In this document: positions 46,001-58,200 of the stretch, in pieces
How the letters are laid out: the number at the start of each line of letters is the position of its first letter
How positions within the stretch are numbered: position 1 is the first letter of the stretch
From: Phytoseiulus persimilis
Taxonomy: Eukaryota > Arthropoda > Arachnida > Mesostigmata > Phytoseiidae
Assembly (NCBI GenBank): GCA_037576195.1
Contig: CM075103.1
Coordinates: 26,186,723-26,250,722 of the forward strand
Direction: 5' to 3'
DNA: 64,000 nucleotides
The notes under the pieces: generated by a model
The model's database searches: none
Told to the model about the DNA's origin: nothing
The model's input: only the letters and a program-made list of their open reading frames with translations
Program-made: the position numbers and the translations under genes

Positions 46001-49000
46001 GTTTCTTTGGCAGCCCACCTTTTGGTTGCGTGATGGAGTCCCCGGTTTCGAGATCACAGTTAGAATGCCTACAACGGAGTCTTTCGACCACCCAAAGCTT
46101 CGCTGGAAGCATCCGCGTGCTCTGCAAACGAATGGGGAGAGATGCTTGCCTCGACTGCCGCAAGCGGCACGGAGGCCAGCTCATACAGCTGGGTCGCGGA
46201 ACGGGGTTGATTCTCGGTAGAACCCTGAGACTTCTCAGTCTAGAATGTTCTGACATCTTCATTCTCTCCAGAAGAGAACCCATCGTGACAACTACTCTGG
46301 CTTCGATCCAATTGTGTGTCCGGGTGAGGACTATTTCCTCCCGAGAGTGGATCCATCGAGTATGCTTTGTCATCCACAGACAATGTTGCGAATCTGATGA
46401 ATCCTTCACCGGTCTGCTCGATTCTTCTGGTTGAGAGACACTGAGCCGGACGCTTCTGGATCGCGGATCCTACCTGGTCGATCCCGTTTCACCATCTCGT
46501 TGGATGATGTTGAACTCTGCTGCGAGAAATACCAATCCGGCAATCGCCCAAAACGACGGGAATCACGGTCGTCCCAGTAAACCGACCCCGAGCTGCTTTA
46601 AAGCGGCTTGGCAGCGTCGTTGGAGAATCGGCGTGGCGTCGTCCTCCAGAAGAGAACGAACCATGTTCTCACGAGAAAACATTCTGAAACTCGATAGCCC
46701 CGGAACGAGAGCCTAACGAGCTCTTTGACCCGGAACACACAGGTAGCTCGCACGCTTTGTAGTATTCGCGACACGTCCAAGCATAGGGCTGGGTTCCTGT
46801 TCGGAAGTGCTGGGAATATGGTAGCTCCAATCTCGAGCGATGCCGGAACCCGGATCTAGAAAGTCTAGTTCAAGATATTGGAATCCCTCGAGCTCCAACG
46901 CTGGAATTTCATCGGTCCTCCACGCGACTGCTTTGCCATTGCAGTTTTCATGATGCAGTCCTTCACTCATTTACCCGTTCTGAGCGCGGGAAACCCACGT
47001 GGCTCCAAAGGAGCCTCTTGATGCTTGCCCCACAGTATTCCAGAACTCAATTCCCAGATCTGCTGCAATGTTCAATCTCCTTCAAACCCAGGTTCTAATG
47101 AGACGAACAAACTTCCGGCTGATTTGCCAGTTGCTGAGACGGTTTGAGACCAGCTTCTCGCAAATCGAGAATCGTCCCTGAACCCTGGCTCTCAACGCGC
47201 GTTCACTATCGTCCAGGGCAATAGTGAACCAATACTCAGCCTCATTCAATCGGGTAAGCCTCAGCCGAGGTATGTTTGCGTATGCGACGCAGAAAATCTC
47301 GGCGTGCCTCGCTTCCAGAATATTCGAGCTGAGCGGTGTTCACATGAAGGAATTGAGAAGCGCTGCCCTGGCACCGCGCAAGCTTCGAAACCGCAACGTG
47401 ACCTCGATTTCGGACTATAGTTTGAATCGGTCGGCCGGACTCAGAACCCAAGGGCTATTGGGACTTCTCGGGGAATAACCTTCCTTGTCGCTGCTTAGCA
47501 CGGCATGCGTTTACGGCACTCCAGAAATAATTCCCCAGCCCAGCAATCCCTCATCTCTGATCACATCTGGGTTCGGCAGACTGAGACGGCACTGGAAGTT
47601 TTTTTTTGGAAATCCGCTCAAAAACTTTCCTCATCGTCGGGCGACCGTCAGGAGCGATCGCCGGATGGGTTCACTCCTAACGCTGATTCATTGCCTCCTC
47701 GGAACCCAGCTCAACGACGCAGCAAGCTATTTCTGGAGCTTCAGAATAATATCCCGGTCCCTTGAGGGTGGAGATCCATCGTTCTGATTTCTCCTTTCCT
47801 TACGGGCGGTGTGAGTTCTTGGAACTTAGAATTTGCTCTCCGAAATGACACGATTCCAAGTCCATCTCAGAGGACGAAAATCAGCAAGCCGGATGTCCAA
47901 AAAATCGGGGCTTCACTCGCAAAAACACCAGGAGGATCCACGGGCGCGCCTCTTTAGGAATAAATATTGAGACCAGTATGAACCATCGGTGAGGCCACCC
48001 GGCAAACCCTCTATTTGAGCGGATGTTCTCATCGAGTTTAGAGAGTTTTCCGAACGAGAATCGCTCGCATCGGAGGCCGTGGAAGGCAGTCAACTAGATC
48101 ACTTGCTGGTTGAGTTGGCATTCGTGTGTGGACAGAAATAATGAAATCAGCTCTCGTCGGGGCTAGACGGAGTATCGAATGATAGATTTCTTGTGATGCA
48201 TGAACCGTCGTAGGCCAGAGAAACGGAACTATACGATCGATACAGCGTTTTCTTCAACGAAAACTTCGAGCCGAAATTCTCTTTTGGGTCCGGAGGCGTC
48301 ACACGATTTCAATTAGAGCCCAACGGAAACTGATCTCATCGAGATACCTCAGCAGCAACAGAGAATTTTCGAGAATCGTGAGACAAATCGTCTTCTGATT
48401 CGAGCTCGAAGGTGATCCGTCCGAGACGTCGATAACCTGGAACCAGTCTCCCGGAAAATTGAGTCCTGACGACTCATCGGTTGCAAATAGGGCTACATGA
48501 TTCAAGAGCAGTCTTCGAAGCTGTAGCTCAATATGAAGCGGCGTTCACCTACCGACGAGTTCATCAAGGCAGCGCTCCTCGGAGACGGCGCTCCTGTCGC
48601 AGGGTCTTGACTTCAGCATCCGCTTTGATATGCGGTGTCGACGTCAGCTGGCAGTTTGGATAGACTTGGAAGATTTTAATTCCTGAGCATTTACCACTTC
48701 CGGAGTGCGATTACCCGCGATTCTGATACCAATACCCTCCTCCATCAGAACGCCTCCACGAATTGTTAATTCTCAGAATCCGAGCACGAGAGACATCATC
48801 GAAGTTGTTCTGCCCATCAATTGTTTTCAAGTGTGCGTCGAGGCAGCGTGATGTTTGTGCACGAACGACATTGTCTTGCGGAATATCTTTGCAGGATGAG
48901 ATCCCGCACGTTTCTTGGTTTTAGAACAATCTGCGTTCTGGGTAATATGCGGATTCGCTGCGACGTTCAGCGACGTCGTGACGAGCGAAGTCGTGAAGCG

Positions 49001-51600
49001 CGACGTAGCTATTCGTTAATGCCATTCAGTGGGAAAGTTATGCTATGCCGTTCACGTCTGACACCTCAATAGTGTCTTCCTCAGTTTTAACCAGCGGATT
49101 CAGCCTGCGATCCACCGGGAACTTGAAGAACCCCGACTTCTAGCCACAAAAGATTCAGACGATTGATGGTTTTGCGCAGAATCCTGGTGAAGTTCAGGAA
49201 GGTTTGAAAGGCTTGGGTGACCATCCCACAGAGCCGAAAGCTCTTATCCGAGAGGGTCTGGAGACTTCCGGAATTGATGCACAACTGTCCTCCAAGAGAC
49301 TCATCGAAACTGACTGTTTCATCCCCGACAAGAACACGTAGCCCCCAAGCCTCGGAATAGTCACGACACGCGTGGAGATCGTGCAGCCTTTCGATCGCAC
49401 GATCGCCATTTTTCTTCGATCGCGTGATGAATCAATTGGATCTGGAGTTATGAGGAGTGAGGTGACCATTCCTCTTGCGTTGTCGAGATTCCGCAGTCGC
49501 TTTCGTGATGTCTCGACCTCGACTGGAACCCTGTGTTATCACCAGGGATAACTTGAGCGGATGGATGGAACCTCGAATCGCTTCATGAAGAGCCGAAGCA
49601 CACTTGTTCCTCGTTTAGCGATTTTTCCATTCGGTCTGTGATGGGTATCCACAAAAGTACGAGTCGCGAGGCTGAGACTTCTTCTCAGGAGCCCTCTGGT
49701 CTTCGAAGTCATACAGCAGGAGCGGACCGTCGGAGCGTTTTGCAATATTTTCAGACGTTCCACCCAGAAACACTCCAACAGGGCCGTCGGTTGAGCCGCA
49801 GCGACGGTTCCGTGGGATCGAAAACTGAGAACATTGTGAAATCTTCTTTGTTGGTGATTTCTGATTGTCCGGGTCAGTGGCCAGTGAAGAACGGACCGCT
49901 TCCGAGAACGCGCCTGACCGAAACGCTCTGAAAGTATCGAGGTCAAAGCGAAGGACCTCACTAAACGGATATCATTGACAACCACTGATTCTCGACGCCG
50001 AACGATCGTTATGAGTAGACACGTAATATGATAATGGGTTCCTTACAGTAAGATCAGATAATATTCAGGAATTTTAATCAAAGTGCGGTTCCGCTGCTTT
50101 CCCAGCTCTCCGGTAGGGAATGTGCTCAACAGAGCTACAAATATTTACTCAGTAAGTTCACGATCAGCATCCTGTTAGCGCAACGAGAGCATTGATATTC
50201 CCAAACTAACAGCACGGGGAGTTGATGATTTTCTCCGTGGAGGAGCGAGAGTTTGAGCTCCTTTGCGGCCGAGTGGGGGGAGGTTAACGCTGACTCGAAA
50301 AGTCCATGCTGGATTTGAACAATCTCTTCAGGGATTCTGAATCGAGCTTGAGCAGAATCCATCTGTGACCCGATGAACTTTGGGCGAAATTCATTTTTCT
50401 GAATGAAAGATGTCACAGGGGATTGATAGAGGCGGGGACACAAATGAGACCCGGCGATGACTCGTGTCTCTGATCGGCACGTTTGAGCAAATATCATCGT
50501 GAATCCGCCACTTGGCATCGTCCAATTTCGTCCGATAAATGAGCTTTGCTCGCTCTTCGGCCGCCGTGATACTCATCAAGCAAACCGACACAGTCACGCA
50601 TTGTTCTAATATGTAACCCTACCCGACTAGAATGGTGCTCGCAACGGTCACTCCCACAGTCGCCGAGGTTCCCAACGAGCACGAGAGCAAAAAATGGAAA
50701 ATGTTTCCGCAATCGGAAATTGCTGGGGATTTGGCATGGGTTCCCGGGAGCTTCTTCATTATTTGGGAGAGATCTCAATTCACAATTCCCCGGAACAGCG
50801 TTGGAAGCTCTGGGCTACCTCTCCGAGTGGGGCGAATCGAATTGAATTGAATAAAGTGAGCTCCGATGTACCGATAATGGAACTGATGGGCCTTGTTCTG
50901 ATCCCTCGAAAGCTGTCCGTTGATGAATTTCAGAACAGATCCGATCATGCGAAATTACAGTGTTCGATAGCTCGTGAGGCACCCCGTCCCATTCATCTTC
51001 GCCCACACGTTGGGAACTCGTCGATACTCATGATGCTGTTTCCTTCTCTCAAAACTACGGTCCCGAATAGGAACAGATCCTTCTCGTCCATTTCCGATTC
51101 CGCGGGAAAGCAACTTCTCAATCGTAACGTTTAATGGCACTGGTTCTCCGACTGAACCTGGCTCGTAACCCGAAGCAAATCTTCCACAGAGAGAGGGAGA
51201 GAAGTTTCGCAGCTGAAATTATTCATGAGCGACTGAAATCGAAAACGTTTGTGCTAGTTAATCAAATCAGCGACTCCACTGAGGAACGAACTTTGCGGAT
51301 GGACCAGGATGGAGTTTGTCTCAGGTGGAGCTGCTGAGGGCTCGGCGTTCAAATCACGCATGACGTGAGCCATACGATTCGACAGGGAACCGATATTTGG
51401 AAGCGGGTGACTGATGATGTCCTTTAGGTGCGGAATCGACGTCAGAATTTAACCTCGTGTAAACGATGTGGGCAGCATGCGGCGTGACGCCCAAACACGC
51501 AAAGATACCCACTGGCGAAGTAGCTACGCCAGAACCAAATCAGGAACGAGTTTCACTCTTTCCCTCTTACTCCGTCCATATGATCTATATAGTCGGATAG
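43047..51600. other. Long stretch with no supportable gene
   Basis: About 8.5 kb with only chance frames under 165 codons on both strands. I found no conserved domain, no convincing splice-linked exons and no transposon ends. The first exon of the glycine-rich gene may lie near the right edge. Confidence 0.4.
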
Positions 51601-51659
51601 CTGTTGCTGTGGGCATCATAATCCAGTTTCGCTTTCTCGACCTGAAATGAAGTGTTTAG

Positions 51660-52289
51660 GTCGTTTTCCGGAGCTGTAGTTGCCATCGTTAATGGCGGCA
51701 GTTACGGCGGAGCTGGCGGCAGTTACGGCGGAGCTGGCAGCACTTACGGCGGAGCTGGCGGTTTCGGAGGAGGCGGTGGACTCGGAGGCTACGGAGGCAC
51801 AGGAGGATTTGGTGGCGGTAGCAGCGGCTACGGAGGAGGCTACGAAAGCGGCCTTGGAGGTTACGGAGCCGACCTCGGGAGCGGCGGTGGATACCTCGGC
51901 GCCGGCGCAGGGTACGGAGGAGGTGGACTAGGAGGTGGATTGGGAGGAGGCTACGGTGGCGGATTGGGAGGAGGCTACGGTGGCGGATTGGGAGGAGGCT
52001 ACGGCGGTGGATTGGAGGAGGCTACGGCGGTGGATTCGGAGGAGGCTACGGAGGAGGATACGGTGGTAGTGGCGGCTATGGAGGCGGCCAAGGCGGCTAC
52101 GGCGGATCATTGGGAGGCTTCGGATACGGAGGAGGATACGGTGGAGGACTCGGGGGAGGATACGGTGGCGCGTACGCTGCCGCTGCGACGAGTAATACAG
52201 CAGCCGCCACGAAAAATGACGCCAAAGGCGAAGTTGTGTCCTCGACATCGGAGGGGCAGAGTGACGCTTCAAAATCCAAGAAAGCCTGA
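51660..52289 (+). CDS. Secreted glycine-rich protein, broken by a one-base frameshift
   Basis: Encodes a GGY/GGL-rich structural-type protein. After a putative splice acceptor (TGTTTAG at 51653-51659, pyrimidine-rich upstream) it begins with a hydrophobic stretch (SFSGAVVAIVNGG) that looks like the end of a signal peptide; the first exon with the ATG was not found. An alternative start is the ATG at 51647, which is out of frame with the rest. The body is GGSYGGAG and GLGGGYGG repeats. At 52009-52031 the fourth copy of an otherwise exact 24-bp unit has only 23 bases (one G missing), shifting the frame. Before it frame 1 and after it the next frame are glycine-rich, ending in an Ala-rich then Ser/Lys-rich tail and TGA at 52287-52289. 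The missing base may be a sequence error or a real null allele. AATAAA follows at 52428-52433. By composition this suggests a cuticle, silk or cement-like protein; no finer assignment is possible. Confidence 0.7.
51937..52055 (+). repeat. Coding 24-bp tandem repeat (GLGGGYGG)
   Basis: Consecutive units start at 51937, 51961, 51985, 52009 and 52032. Units 1-3 are identical at 24 bp, unit 4 is 23 bp, and unit 5 is a 24-bp variant with TTC in place of TTG. This locates the frameshift of the glycine-rich gene to the G-run at 52013-52015. Confidence 0.9.
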
Positions 52290-52433
52290 GTCATTAATGT
52301 TCCTGCATTGAATATGTAAAGTCCATAAAATCTGTAAACAAATGGGAGTTGCATCTCTCGCTAAATGCACGACGTCTGGGAACAGGCTTGTAAAGCAACC
52401 GTTTAATGAAATGACTTACCGATCATGAATAAA

Positions 52434-54741
52434 TCGAGGGATCCATGTGGTCATGAAGTACAATAGGCCGTGCTACATCGTGTATCCGACGCGGCCCTCC
52501 GACGGGAAGATAGCTATGCAATACTTCAAGATTACCGAGAACATTCTGTCTTGTGGAAGATGCGAGTCTCCCACGATTCTGATTAGCACTTTGCGACGTA
52601 TCCTTCCCTATGTTCCCGATACCAGATTCAATTTGTTCTGGGCTTTCTGGGTGATGGGCTCCTGAGTTGTGCGGGTCCACGACTTGACCAGTCGCCATAG
52701 CAACCACAGTTGCCCTACCAACGCGAACTTAAGACAGCGACTGATTGCATCTAAGGCTGCGGCGATAACTTCTCCGAATTTCCGACACAATACAGTGTCG
52801 GAAAAGCGACATGGGGAAGGCGGCGGAGGGTAGAGGGGGCGGCACATGGGGTCTCCCAATAATTGCATGCTCTTTCTCGGAATCCGTGCGACACGGAAAA
52901 ACCCAGCTCGAGACCGACCAGTTGGTGTCGTCTCACAGGGACCTCGGAGGTTATTCCCGTAAAGGCGAGCAGAGACATTCTCCTCCCGAGGGACGTATCA
53001 GACAACCCCGGAAAGATTATCGAGCGGATTCCGACTGGGTTCATGGTCGCCCCGGGGCGAGCATGAGATGAATGGAACGCGCCCAGATTCGAGGATACTT
53101 TTCAATTATGAACTAGCTCTAGTTAGCCGAGGAGAATCTTGTAGGAAGCTCGAGGGCCTCCGAGTGGTGATCGCGTCGTAATTAGTTTCCCGCTCTCATT
53201 CACCGGAAACTGCTTTTCGATGGCCTAAGTACGCAGTGGGACGGAGTGCTTATCATTGGAACGTCTTCGGCTGGCACGTCAGAGTTATAGGGTCTTGAAA
53301 GAAGGGGATCATCAATTCCCGTGCGGGACCTTTCAAAAAGGGATTGAGGTAAATGATTCTTTGCATCAAGCTTAATGACTTCCTGATCTGAGGGGTTCTT
53401 CAAGGCCTCACATTCAGAAATTTTGACAACGATGCCGAAGGGGTGACGAAGTTATGGTTCAAAGTGAGTCGAGCAACCAACTGAAGCTTTGCCGGGAAAA
53501 TATTCGAAAAATTATTATCCGCCAAGCCGTTAACTTTAATCTCTGTTCGCGACGAACTACTGGGGAGAGATAGCAGCAGTAGCCCCCCATGATTTTCATT
53601 CATCGCGTTGGGCGCCCTCATAGAAATCGTCCTACTCTTTGGCAGAGGAAATCTGCTCACGATGAGATGTGTTCCGTAGTCGTCTCCAACCGAAAAAAAC
53701 GGAATCTCGTTGCAATGTAAGAAAAGGTAAGGGTTTAGAGCAGTGGGGCTCTACTGATGTCGCGAAACACAGTTCTCATCTTCCAGCAAGGCCCGAGTGA
53801 AGAACTCTTCGACATCTGTGCATCTACCGCACTCAAGGGCGGCTCAACCGCGAGATGTCCCATACCTGTTCGAGAAGTGGTGAGAATATCGACAAAATCG
53901 AAGGAAGAGAACGAGACGCCATCGCGTGTTCGCACAGAACTTCACAGAGGCGCAACTTGGTGTGTAAGAAACGCTAAGTGGTTCCGTAAATAGAATCGTT
54001 AACACCAATAGAATCGTCCGTTTGAAAATTCCTAGTAAGGCTCGGGTCCTCGATTCGGGGGGAGTCGGAGATTTCCGTGAGCTCTACCTTGTACAGCATC
54101 GCCACGGTTGACAGCATTGGCTACATCGTTGATGTGCCCGACGCAGCTTTAATCGAAGACGGGGATCACTGCCTCAACGTTCCTCCCGCTGCCTCGAGGA
54201 CGCAAACATCCAAGAAAGCTCTGAATCTAGAGATCTAATTGAACTTCCCTTCAAAGATATTTTCAGGAACCCCCCGAAACAACGCCCCGCGGCTCTCTCA
54301 CCTCTGAGATGGGAGCATGATGTTCTCATTTCTATGATTCCTGAAAGCTATTCAGAAGTCCGATCGATTCCTGACGAACATGATTTTACCAAAAGAATCA
54401 AACCAATCGCGGTTGTCATTGCCATTTCGAAATCATTTCAGCGATATGACTTCGACAGTCATGCATAGAGACGGCTTCATGGTCATATTCGGAGTTTTTT
54501 TTTTTCGACAAAGACTGGCATTCCCGACTGCTCCCGCGCTAGATTACTGTCTGGCTGTCCGGCCCCCATCATTTGGCGGATTGTTTGACGTTGTGAAAAC
54601 CATATTGTGCTTCACAGAATGCCGATACGGGGAATATCCCGTTTCCAAATGAGCGGAACCAAGTTTGCTCGTTTGTTGAGCCGCTCGCTCAAATAGAGCC
54701 GCGGTCTCGGCGGAGCTTCCATACCAAAATGATCCATCCAG
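52434..54741. other. No supportable gene apart from a possible upstream exon
   Basis: Chance frames only. The missing first exon of the gene at 54742 should lie here, probably close to its acceptor, but I could not choose among several ATG-then-GT candidates. Confidence 0.4.
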
Positions 54742-55257
54742 TTGGTTGTGTTCTGTGTTTTGGGGCTCGTGACCGGAGAGAAGATCGTGAACGGAGGAGT
54801 CCGAGGAAGTTTCCCCACCGAGTCGTCAACGTCCGCGAGCCCTTACGTTCCTCAAACGCAGAGTAAGACGACAGGTAGACAGTCACCCGCGAAGTTCTCT
54901 CCGGAACTCGGACACCAGGCTGGCGGATACCGAGGTTACCTGCCTTCGAGACTTGGGTACTTCAACGTGCGGCTCCCCCAACGCCCTCAGCGTCAACAGC
55001 ATCCGTACTTGATGCAGCAGTCTGTGGCGAACCCAGTTTACGCAGCACAACTGCCAATGACGGAAACGGCGGCCGCGGTCGCTCACCCGTTTGGTATGAT
55101 CAGATACCTCATCAACAGGAGCTATTCGTCGTCACTGACTCCGTCGCCGGCGTTGCCAGGCTACTCAGCGGTTCCCCTCCAGAGCTTCACCCAACCTCAT
55201 CTTAATGTGGCGCTGCCAACCCATCATAAAACACCGACCGGTTACCTGGAGCCGTGA
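54742..55257 (+). CDS. Secreted proline/serine-rich protein, last exon
   Basis: An exon of 171 codons plus stop, not recognised as a known family. It follows a good acceptor (CATCCAG at 54735-54741) and opens in phase 0 with LVVFCVLGLVTG, a typical signal peptide core with likely cleavage before EKIVNGG. The first codons, including the ATG, must lie in an upstream exon that I could not place. The mature part is rich in Pro, Ser, Gln, Tyr and Thr, with a PQRPQRQQHPYL segment about 90 residues in, no cysteines after the signal and no membrane segment, so an extracellular, intrinsically disordered product is likely. It shares its layout (signal peptide plus low-complexity body) with its neighbours at 51660 and 60877, but I see no sequence homology. 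It ends at TGA 55255-55257; no perfect AATAAA follows closely. Confidence 0.6.
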   Translation: MVVFCVLGLVTGEKIVNGGVRGSFPTESSTSASPYVPQTQSKTTGRQSPAKFSPELGHQAGGYRGYLPSRLGYFNVRLPQRPQRQQHPYLMQQSVANPVYAAQLPMTETAAAVAHPFGMIRYLINRSYSSSLTPSPALPGYSAVPLQSFTQPHLNVALPTHHKTPTGYLEP

Positions 55258-58200
55258 GATTCTACCGGCAATAGAACATCAAGGTCGATCATCGAGGTCG
55301 ATTCGCTCCTCGCGAGGATTGATCTGGGACATAAATGAGCGGATTCGGGGAAATATCCGTGATTTTTCTCGAGCTCAATGAGATGCTCATACAAGTACCC
55401 ATCTTCCTCGAGAATCGAATGTTCTCCATCGGACGGCCACTCACGCGAGGTGGAGTTGCCGGGTCTCGAGTACCTTGATGATAATCACAAGTAGACATAC
55501 CAGGATCATCCTGGAGAGTACTCAATGAAGCACGTCTTTTTTGATGTAAAGTTGCGTCTTCGTTAGTCTCTCAGGACATCGCGCGAAATAGAATGGTTCA
55601 GTTGTCAAATATTGGATGATAGACTCTGGCGATTTGAATAACCCTCAGAACCGCACATGTCCGAGAGCCCAAGAGTTAGCCGATGAATGATCTTTCGGGA
55701 GCGGGCGACTGCCCTGTCGACTGGCCTCGAGGAGAACGAATTGATCGCTCGACCAAGATGATAGAATGGCCCTCCCGAAGCAGGAGAAACTGGGATTCTC
55801 GCTGCTCGTTTCTGATGATTTTCCGTAGAGCCGAGGTAGCAAACAGATTTTACGTATGCTGGCTTCTGTGGGAAAATCATCATCTACAGCGGAGGAAGTC
55901 ATACCCAAAGCCCGTTGTTCGCTGTAATTATTAGAGCCTGGAAGCTCGGGAGATTTTTCGAAATTATCCCATCAATCGCCCGGCTTCGATTTACTGCGAT
56001 GAGGGCATAATCTCGAAAAATAACCTAAAACTCCAGGCTCTGGTGATTATTCACTATTCCTTCAATCAGCACCATATGATCAATGAATAAGCCCCCACTC
56101 ATTGAGTGTCTATCCCTCATTAAGACGAATGGGTTTCGATATCCTCTTCCCATTCACGGCAGCACTGAGACTCAGGTTAAGTTCCAGCGCTCCTCTCCCC
56201 ACAAAGTTCTTGCCAACGTGACGAGAGGGAAAATCTTCTCACCAGCAGTTTCACCTGCTGTGTGCTCACCGCTTGCCTCCACCACTTGGTGCGAATTCCC
56301 GTTATCTGCCGCTCGCGAAGTGACTTCGCAGAATTTTTTCCCGCTACTAGTTGAGTACCGCAGCAAAGCGGAGCTTGGGAAAACGTGTCCTATCGACTGC
56401 GAAGAAGAAGCACTCCCACCGATAACATCCACCAATAACGAGAGTCCGACCTGTCATTTTGCCGAATTTGCACTCGAGGAGAAATTTGGACTGTGGAATT
56501 TTTCCCACACGAAAGATCGTAGGCGCATGGCTACTGGGATCGGACTCGCGACTTATCCCCACATCTATCTCCGAAGGGATGATGCATCTGAATCTGAAGG
56601 GAGCTTTGAAAATCACTCTGAGTCGATCAGACCCTCGCACAATGAACTAGAGCCACTGGTCCACGTGCATCAACCATACCTGAGTGCACGAGCTCGTGAG
56701 ACGGGGAAGGCTCGATTCACAACTCAACTGAAAATTCACAATAAGATGGGCTCGAGGTGAGAACGACGGCGCTTATCAGCAGTCGAGGAGGGTGTTTGTC
56801 ATTGGGTCATCGTCATGTTGCTTCCTGTGGACCCGCAGTCCCCAGAAACTTGGATTTGTGCTGCTCTGATGATCTGCGAGTGACGCTGTTGCGCAGGTGT
56901 TCAGCGCAGGTGTTAGACGCAGGCACGCTATCCAGCGTTCTCTCGAGTTCGCAGGATGTGAACTCGCGAACTTACGAAGTAGCGGGTGCCAATTACGTCA
57001 GCTGGGCCTTGCCGACGTGGCCTCTGTTGGGCGCGAGCGGTGTTGTTGAGTTCTGTGTTCGACATCGATTCAGGGCCTTAGTTTGCCAAAGAATTCCTTG
57101 TTTGGTATTGCTCGTTGAGCTGTGATATTTCCTCGCGTGCACGGTGGAATCGTTCTGATCAGAGAAAGCTGGTCACGGTAGTTCAAGCGCTGGCCATTCT
57201 GTCAGTCGGATTGTGAGTCAGTGAAGCAGCCGAGTTCCATATCAAAAATGGCTTTTATTCGGAGTCAGTAAAGTGTGAACCAAGTTGTTGCTTCAACTCC
57301 CCCTTCAAGGCAGTCACAGATATGCCCATGATTGAAAGCCGCTGTTTCTCCAAGCGGGCATCAAGCGGGCTGAATTCGCGGGACTATACATTAGAATCAA
57401 CGGAAACCTCACAATTCGTGGAACGAACGAATTAACCAGCGGAAGTGGACCCGTATCGCGAGGCGAAGACGCCAAGCAAGGACTTGCCTTTGTTTCTGAC
57501 GCGGTTCTTCCAAGTTCAGGATCGCAATAACCACGGAAATATGAAACTCAAAACACGATCTGATACTACCGCTGAATAATTCTGTCCCTCACTCCCGGAG
57601 AAACGGTACCTGCTGCTACCGCTTTTGCGAGATCGAAGATTCCGTCAACATTCTGGGACCCGCGCGTTAAAGGCTAGAGCGGTTCAGGGAGAACCAAAGA
57701 CGAATTTCAGGTGCGTCGGATGCCGATCAAGAAGATATCGGCGGAAGCCTCCGCCCTCCACAAGCACGCCCCCCCCCCACGGTTGCGATCGACAGGCAAA
57801 TCTGTGAGCCATGCACAATCGGTCGCCGAGCCAGCATACGGAGGAAAATTCCGGAATTTCTCGGAAGTCGTGATTCCGCAGGTTCTCAATCTGATCGTCA
57901 AACTGTTCGGATTCGGAAATTGAATGACGCGTATCTCGCGGGAAGCGTTGCTTTCGACGCTCATCTATGCTACCTGAATTCCATCTCCTCATAGGCAAGT
58001 CTCGTCCACACCACGAGCCCGGATCGGTGTTGGGAATTCCTTTCCGCTGAGAGAGGAGTTCCCGTGAGAACGCCCACTCCGATCATTTAACTTGAGATAG
58101 CCACGGAATCTGACCCGACTGACGCTGAAGCTGGGCTCTGGCCACGGGCTCGTGATCATCGGGTCGATTTTTGGGCGGTTGACGAATTTCTGACGAAACC

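Noticed and set aside
51647..51680. ATG at 51647 as the simple start of the glycine-rich protein
   Set aside because: It is out of frame with the glycine-rich body and meets a stop after ten codons; an upstream exon joined at the 51659 acceptor is more likely, though a second small indel is possible.
56083..56760. 225-codon plus-strand frame
   Set aside because: No signal peptide, domain or promoter recognised; antisense frames are equally open.
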